A stretch of DNA of 64,000 nucleotides, from contig JAUIJL010000022.1 in the NCBI GenBank assembly GCA_030431255.1, positions 83,583 to 147,582 of the forward strand, given 5' to 3'. Both the position numbers and the translations under genes were made by a program. This document shows positions 59,459 through 64,000 of this stretch, in pieces (position 1 is the stretch's first letter; each line of letters opens with the position of its first letter). The notes under the pieces were generated by a model, which saw only the letters and a program-made list of their open reading frames with translations, was not told the origin of the DNA and made no database searches. The DNA comes from Thermoanaerobaculia bacterium (GTDB lineage: Bacteria; Acidobacteriota; Thermoanaerobaculia; Multivoradales; J023).

Positions 59459-61726
59459 GTGCTGAGATCTCAACCCTCCCCAGCCCCAAGGCCTCCGCGA
59501 TTTTCGGCCTGTCACGGGCGCGTCCGATCCAAGGCTGTTCAATCCAAGGCCGGGCTCTTGCTCTCGGTCTTGATCTGCGTGTTCTCTACCGGCCCGAGCC
59601 CGGCCTGGGCAGACTCCAAAACACCCGATGATCAGCAGCCCAATTCCGCTAGCTCGCAGCTCAGGAATCAGCGTCGCGCGGTAGGAACGGCCGAAAGGGT
59701 GAATTTCGCCCCGCACCCCGCGGGGCTGAGCGGCTTTCGAGCCGAACGACCTTGGCAGCACACCGTGAGCCGACCCGGCGCCGCGTTTCTCAAACCCCGC
59801 TTCACCCGAGTCGACTTGAAACCCGGCCATATCTTGCGAATCCTCGACGCTCAAGGGCGAGAAATCGAGAGTATCACCGGCCAGGGACCGAGCCTCGGCG
59901 AGTCCTTCTGGGGCCTTTCCGTGCCCGGAGACCAAATGACCCTGCGGCTCGACATGGCGAGCTCCAGAGACACCTACGAGCATCCGCCCTTTCGGCTCGA
60001 GCAGCTGGTAGTGGGAGACACCGAGGTGATGTCGTCCTTCTTGCCGTCGTGGACCGACCCTCAGCTACCCGCCGCCGCCAAGAGCATCTGCGAGCCCGCC
60101 GAATTCACGGACGCCATTTGCCACCAAGGAGACGGCCCCCGCTGGACCAACGCCCAAGCCACCGCCGGGATTTTGGAGATCGTCGGAGACCAAGCCTTTT
60201 TCTGCACCGGGGTCAACGTTTCGCCGCGGAACCTGGTGTTGACCACCGAAAGCTGCCTGGCCGACACGGCTGCGTGTGAAAACGCCGAATTCATCTTCGG
60301 TCATTATCGGGAATCCTGTGGCTCCGGTGACGTATCCCCGGCATGGCAGTCCTACCGCTGTTTGGAAACCGTGGCGTCCTCACCCTTCGACAACCAATGC
60401 GAGCCGGAAGCCGGGCGTTTGGATTTCTCCCTCCATCGCATCGACGGTGAAGCCGCCGTCACCTGGGGTTACGCAGACCCCGACCCGACGCCGCTCAGCT
60501 CCGGAGAAGGCCTCTACATTTTTCAGCACGCCGATGGTCGGCCCCTCGAGCTGAGCGAGGGCAGCGGCGCGGACGTGGTGGTGGACGGACAGACCCTTCG
60601 CTACTTCGGCTCCCTCGACACCGAAAGCTCCAGTGTCGGAGCGCCGGTCTTCCGCGATTCCGATGACCGCCTGGTGGCCCTGCACCATTGCGGCGGCTGC
60701 GCATCTCCGGGTTTGGGAAATCGGGGAGTGATGATGTCGGATATCGAGCCTTTGATCGCCCCGTTCCTATGTGAAGCCGGCGTGACCCTCGAGCCCATCG
60801 CGTCCGACGACTTCTCCCCCGTCTCCGGCAACGGCGACTCCGTGCTCGATCCCGGCGAGACCTGGCAGCTCGTCCCGCGCGTGCTCAACGCCGCTTGCAC
60901 CGCCAACGCCGGCACGATTACCGCCGATTTTCAGGCCAACGTCGGCTCCGTGCCGATCACCTTGCTCGATGCCACCTCGACTTTTGGGGATCTGAACGCC
61001 GGGGCTTCCGGAAACGGCACGCCGATTCGATTCACGGTCGGCGCGGGCCAAAGCTGCGACGGCGAAGTCGTCCTCGACCTGGTGTCGATCACCGCCAATG
61101 AAGGCGCCTTCTCCGGCGAGCCCGCCTACGCCTCAAAAGAAATCGGCGAGGTGCCCACGTCAACTTTGCTGAGCGAAGGCTTCGACAGCGGCATCCCCAT
61201 GACCTGGGCCGTCGACCACCAAGGGACCGGCGTGGGCGAGGGCTCCACTTGGACCACCGACGATCCGGGACAGCGAGACCTCTTCCCCTCGGCCTTCGCA
61301 ATCGTCGACTCGGAATTCCTCGGCCCCGGCCTGACCATGGACGAAAGCCTGATCACCCCGATCATCGACACCACGGGTTTTTCGAATCTCACCCTGAAAT
61401 TCGACCATCAATTCCGCTGGTTCAACGGCGAAATGGACGAAAAAGCCGACGTCGAGGTCCGCTCATCGGCCACCTCCGGTGCTTGGACCCAGGTCGTGAG
61501 ATTCCAGGGCGCAGACGCCCTCGGCTCCGAGCAAGCGGACCTCAGCGCCTCAGGCGCCGCCGACCTCCAGATCCGGTTCCGCTACTTCGATGCCGAATGG
61601 GAATGGTGGTGGGCAATCGACCAAGTCGAGCTGCTGGGTGACAACGGCAGAATGTGTTTCACCGGCATCTTCGCCGACGGATTCGAATCCGAGAACACCG
61701 CCGCCTGGAGCCGGACGGTTCCTTGA
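59459..61726 (+). CDS. Secreted trypsin-fold protein with altered catalytic triad and C-terminal IFxDGFESE motif
   Basis: The GTG at 59459 has an AGGAG site (the track TTG at 59420 does not), giving 755 residues with a signal peptide ending about AWADS. Residues 165-430 resemble lysyl-endopeptidase-type serine proteases: FFCTGVNVSPRNLVLTTESCLAD, DFSLHRIDG and SSVGAPVFRDSDDRLVALHHCGG. But the His (normally AAHC) reads TESC and the Ser (normally GxSG) reads SSVG, leaving only Asp. Then come a beta domain (GDSVLDPGETWQLVP), a MAM/jelly-roll-like region with EGFDSGIPMTWAVDHQG and the end CFTGIFADGFESENTAAWSRTVP. The closing motif probably directs secretion or anchoring. Protease activity is unlikely. 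Confidence 0.8.
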   Translation: MLRSQPSPAPRPPRFSACHGRVRSKAVQSKAGLLLSVLICVFSTGPSPAWADSKTPDDQQPNSASSQLRNQRRAVGTAERVNFAPHPAGLSGFRAERPWQHTVSRPGAAFLKPRFTRVDLKPGHILRILDAQGREIESITGQGPSLGESFWGLSVPGDQMTLRLDMASSRDTYEHPPFRLEQLVVGDTEVMSSFLPSWTDPQLPAAAKSICEPAEFTDAICHQGDGPRWTNAQATAGILEIVGDQAFFCTGVNVSPRNLVLTTESCLADTAACENAEFIFGHYRESCGSGDVSPAWQSYRCLETVASSPFDNQCEPEAGRLDFSLHRIDGEAAVTWGYADPDPTPLSSGEGLYIFQHADGRPLELSEGSGADVVVDGQTLRYFGSLDTESSSVGAPVFRDSDDRLVALHHCGGCASPGLGNRGVMMSDIEPLIAPFLCEAGVTLEPIASDDFSPVSGNGDSVLDPGETWQLVPRVLNAACTANAGTITADFQANVGSVPITLLDATSTFGDLNAGASGNGTPIRFTVGAGQSCDGEVVLDLVSITANEGAFSGEPAYASKEIGEVPTSTLLSEGFDSGIPMTWAVDHQGTGVGEGSTWTTDDPGQRDLFPSAFAIVDSEFLGPGLTMDESLITPIIDTTGFSNLTLKFDHQFRWFNGEMDEKADVEVRSSATSGAWTQVVRFQGADALGSEQADLSASGAADLQIRFRYFDAEWEWWWAIDQVELLGDNGRMCFTGIFADGFESENTAAWSRTVP

Positions 61727-61734
61727 AAGGGACA

Positions 61735-62157
61735 CTACTCAATCCCGAAAACAAACCTCACTCGTTCAGGGCTGCCCAACCTACCCGAGAGATAGTCCAT
61801 CAGGCCTATGACCAACAAGGCCGCAACGCTGAGCTCTTCTCGGCGAATATTTAGGTGGGCCAAGGCCAAGTGGATTTCCGAAGCGTTGAGCCAGCTGATC
61901 TGCTCACTGGAATAGGAGAAAAAAAGCTCTTCGTAAATTTGATCCGACATGGGAGTGGGAAGCCCACGAGGTCGGAATAGCGGACTCTCTCCTTCATTCG
62001 ACCTGAATCCTGAGATGGCAGCGAAGAAGCGGTAGTCTTTTCCACCCCGCAAATCCACGTAGCGATCAAGTGGGATGACCCGTCCGGTCTTCACCGAGAA
62101 CGGCTTTTCCAAAGTTCTGTCGTCGTATTCGAGAAAACCGTCGATGCCACTACCCAT
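61735..62157 (-). CDS. Putative immunity protein 2 of the RHS toxin locus
   Basis: From the ATG at 62157 (GGGAG site) the protein has 140 residues, no signal peptide and is acidic. It is clearly related to the product of 62150-62590: shared EYDD, PF-V, RGLPTPMS against RGLPDPVS, ISWLNASEIH against LSWVSHLELQ, and SPERVRFVFGI against GRERVRLLYCV. Its start overlaps the stop of that gene by eight bases. Small acidic cytosolic proteins following an RHS toxin gene are usually its immunity proteins. The GC content is lower than in the main chromosome. Confidence 0.65.
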   Translation of the reverse strand: MGSGIDGFLEYDDRTLEKPFSVKTGRVIPLDRYVDLRGGKDYRFFAAISGFRSNEGESPLFRPRGLPTPMSDQIYEELFFSYSSEQISWLNASEIHLALAHLNIRREELSVAALLVIGLMDYLSGRLGSPERVRFVFGIE

Positions 62158-62590
62158 GTTTCTCTCCCGGAACAACGCAGTACAACAGACGTACACGCTC
62201 TCTTCCCACCTGGAGCGCCAAGATCTTCATCGCCTTTAATAAGAGACCGGTTCCGATATCGACTTGTTCAGGATCAATCTGACATTCCCTCAGATGCTCT
62301 TGAAGCTCGAGATGCGAAACCCAGCTGAGGTGCGCCGCCTGAGACGACAACCTTTGTTTGAGCTCGCGTAGCGCCCATGGCGAGACGGGATCTGGTAGCC
62401 CTCTAGCAGGAAATGACCGCAGAAGCTTCAACAATAAGGGGCTGCATTCTTCGCGTAAAGCCCGATAAGAGGTGAATGGCAAAGCCTGGTCTGGCACCTT
62501 GAAAGGCCGCTCCCCTTCGTTGCCGCCACAGACTTCGTCGTACTCAATAACAGCCTCTAGAACATACAAGTCTTCTGGGAAGGTACTCAC
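62150..62590 (-). CDS. Putative immunity protein 1 of the RHS toxin locus
   Basis: The start is a GTG at 62590 overlapping the toxin stop (GTGA). The 146-residue acidic protein (STFPEDLYVLEAVIEYDE) is cytosolic by composition and paralogous to the next gene. Being co-translated with the toxin is the expected arrangement of a cognate immunity gene. No named immunity family is recognised by me. Confidence 0.7.
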   Translation of the reverse strand: MSTFPEDLYVLEAVIEYDEVCGGNEGERPFKVPDQALPFTSYRALREECSPLLLKLLRSFPARGLPDPVSPWALRELKQRLSSQAAHLSWVSHLELQEHLRECQIDPEQVDIGTGLLLKAMKILALQVGRERVRLLYCVVPGEKHG

Positions 62591-64000
62591 CTTTTCCAGC
62601 CTTTCATGGGCAGCACCCTAATGATTACGTTGTTCGTTTGCTGGATTTGCTTGAGAGTCCTGAGAAAAGACGGAGAGACTAGACCACTCCGGTTTTCGGG
62701 AATCGCTACGACTAAGACTCTCGCCTTAACTGCCGACCCAGGGATAGTAGGAAGATCTTGATGCGATTTTTTCGGCCGGAAGCTCGGATGCCTTCCAAGA
62801 TCATCCGCAACTTTGCTGATTTGGTGTAGAAGGTTTGAGGACTTGCGATTGGCTTGATAGGTCTTGAAGGAAGTCACGGTCCCATCGCGATAGTCGTCCA
62901 TATCCCGATACGCGGTTGCGTTTGCACCGAATTTGCGTTCAAGAAAGCCACCTGGTTCGTTCGGGCCAGCGGGAACGGCTTCGGAATTCCTTAGAATAGC
63001 CCTGATTCCTGAATCGACGAAGGCAAAAGCTAAGGCGGACAGTGCTCCAGCCAGCTCAATTCGAGCTTGATGATTTACGTAAAGTAGCGTGGCGCGACCG
63101 ATTGTAAGAACAGTGCTACGGTAGGCAGTGATTGCAACCGACTGAATGCCGGCAGCAACGCCACGGACTGCATTCGCAAAGGCCTGGCTTACCAGAGACT
63201 CGGCTCCGTTGGGGTCAACTCGATTCAGAGGATCCAACTCAGAGTAGACATAATCATTGAAGCTCAACGGGCGAAAACGCTCACCTTCCCACGGGTCGAC
63301 CGATCTAAATCGACCTGCCCCGAAATCCAGCCACCGTACCCGGTGGTATCCCAATCCCGCCGCCGACTTCGGCTGGCCAGTAAATCCATAATCCTGACTC
63401 GACACTCCCAAGCTTCTCCCGAACGCGGAGTAATCCAACCGCTCCACCATCCCGCCCAACGCATCCGTCAACCCGCGGACGCTCCCTAGGCCGTCTAAGT
63501 GGTAGTGAAGATCCTCGGATCCGGCACGGCTGAGGCCGAGCAATTGGTCGCCTGCTCGCACGTAGACCGCTTTAGGGTCTCCTGCGCGGAATTCCGTGAC
63601 GACATGACTCAGCCAACCGCTGTCGTCCACCAGATAGCCCGTGGTGTCGGTCTGACCGCCGACCGTCTCCGTGCTTTTCACCCGATTGCCGTTGACGTCG
63701 TAGGTGGTCTCGACTTTGACGCCTTTGGTGGTCTCCACTTCCAGTAGGCGATCCTCGGACCACCATTGATAGGACCGTCCCGGCTCCGGCCAGATCTCCG
63801 GCTGTTTCTTGATCCGACCGCCGCGATCCCACTCGACCCGCTGGCCGTTGTGTTGGACCATGCGGTCCCGGCTGTCGTACCGGGTATAACCAAAGGCACC
63901 GCACCGGAATCTTGAATTCCGAGCTTTTGTTGGGCTCTTGTAACCGAGCCCGGGGCAAAGGTGGGCAGAGGGAAAGAATTCAGAGTGGGAAGGATCGTTC
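62587..64000 (-). CDS. RHS-repeat polymorphic toxin, C-terminal part, runs off window edge
   Basis: The frame is open to the right edge, so the N-terminus is outside or lost. Residues upstream of the toxin show RHS/YD repeats (TRYDSRDRMVQHNGQRVEWD, YHLDGLGSVRGLTDALGG, FGRSLGVSSQDYGFTGQ) and the core end RWLDFGAGRFRSVDPW-x-NDYVYSELDPLNRVDPNGAES. The last 200 or so residues are the toxin. RDMDDYRDGTVTSFKTYQANRK resembles the D-x(n)-SxK segment of PD-(D/E)xK-type CdiA tRNA or DNA nuclease toxins. GC falls from here to 61735, as usual for exchangeable toxin modules. Upstream of FGYTRYD (about 63885) the frame is open but unlike RHS sequence. Confidence 0.8.
   Translation of the reverse strand, partial: NDPSHSEFFPSAHLCPGLGYKSPTKARNSRFRCGAFGYTRYDSRDRMVQHNGQRVEWDRGGRIKKQPEIWPEPGRSYQWWSEDRLLEVETTKGVKVETTYDVNGNRVKSTETVGGQTDTTGYLVDDSGWLSHVVTEFRAGDPKAVYVRAGDQLLGLSRAGSEDLHYHLDGLGSVRGLTDALGGMVERLDYSAFGRSLGVSSQDYGFTGQPKSAAGLGYHRVRWLDFGAGRFRSVDPWEGERFRPLSFNDYVYSELDPLNRVDPNGAESLVSQAFANAVRGVAAGIQSVAITAYRSTVLTIGRATLLYVNHQARIELAGALSALAFAFVDSGIRAILRNSEAVPAGPNEPGGFLERKFGANATAYRDMDDYRDGTVTSFKTYQANRKSSNLLHQISKVADDLGRHPSFRPKKSHQDLPTIPGSAVKARVLVVAIPENRSGLVSPSFLRTLKQIQQTNNVIIRVLPMKGWKR

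Noticed and set aside
62320-62345. CTGAGGTGC word in immunity gene 1 as another member of the minisatellite family
   Set aside because: Only a single copy is present with no tandem units, so chance is sufficient.

Overview
The window is a GC-rich (roughly 60-65 percent by eye), gene-dense bacterial chromosome segment with one tRNA gene, no rRNA and no CRISPR array. The best guess at the source is an Acidobacteriota-like Gram-negative bacterium, possibly Thermoanaerobaculia. The reasons are two secreted proteins carrying an I-F-x-D-G-F-E-S motif, MglA/MglB polarity proteins, sigma-54 activators and ECF sigma/FecR pairs. This is inference from style and gene content, since there is no phylogenetic marker such as 16S to settle it.

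Layout. 1-4.2 kb: the end of a small acidic protein, a secreted TPR protein, and a secreted-protein gene broken by two frameshifts and an in-frame stop. 4.2-7.9 kb: a four-gene operon of two ABC ATPases and two ABC-2 permeases. 8.2-11.4 kb: an ECF sigma factor translationally coupled to a large FecR-type membrane protein. 11.5-17 kb: a glycosyltransferase, a GT-C type mannosyltransferase, truA, uppS and cdsA. 17-21 kb: a TorD-like chaperone, then a MocR regulator divergent from a PLP decarboxylase. 21-24.4 kb: a plastic region with a near-identical HAD gene duplication, an orphan ParD and a frameshifted membrane gene. 24.5-29 kb: a cytosolic molybdopterin oxidoreductase with a fused FeS/NrfD-type partner. 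29-31 kb: a polytopic membrane protein, then a palindromic element between convergent genes.

31.4-39.9 kb: a long minus-strand run, mglB-mglA-TPR followed by yvcK-glmU-glmS-pcrA/uvrD, covering polarity, the start of cell-wall precursor synthesis and DNA repair. 40-44.2 kb: a DUF2318-like protein, a GGDEF cyclase, an ApbE-like protein and a small coiled-coil protein. 44.3-50.8 kb: gltA, mobA coupled to an unusual cold-shock protein, and the glycolytic gap-pgk-tpiA-secG-tRNA-Leu series. 51.2-55.9 kb: a histidine kinase and NtrC-type regulator next to a good sigma-54 promoter and two secreted acidic proteins. 56-61.7 kb: an FAH-family hydrolase, small membrane proteins, a lipoprotein, an XPB-like helicase and a secreted trypsin-fold pseudoprotease. 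61.7-64 kb: the C-terminal part of an RHS polymorphic toxin with two paralogous immunity genes, in lower-GC DNA.

Functional links: TorD (17 kb), the molybdoenzyme operon (24-29 kb) and MobA (46 kb) form a dispersed molybdoenzyme set. UppS, GlmS, GlmU and CdsA serve envelope synthesis. The sigma-54 two-component pair probably controls the secreted protein directly downstream. The most unusual items are the 15-bp in-frame minisatellites sharing a CTGAG core in several genes, the palindromic shared promoter of the MocR/decarboxylase pair, the fused FeS-membrane anchor of the cytosolic molybdoenzyme, and the RHS toxin with tandem immunity paralogues.
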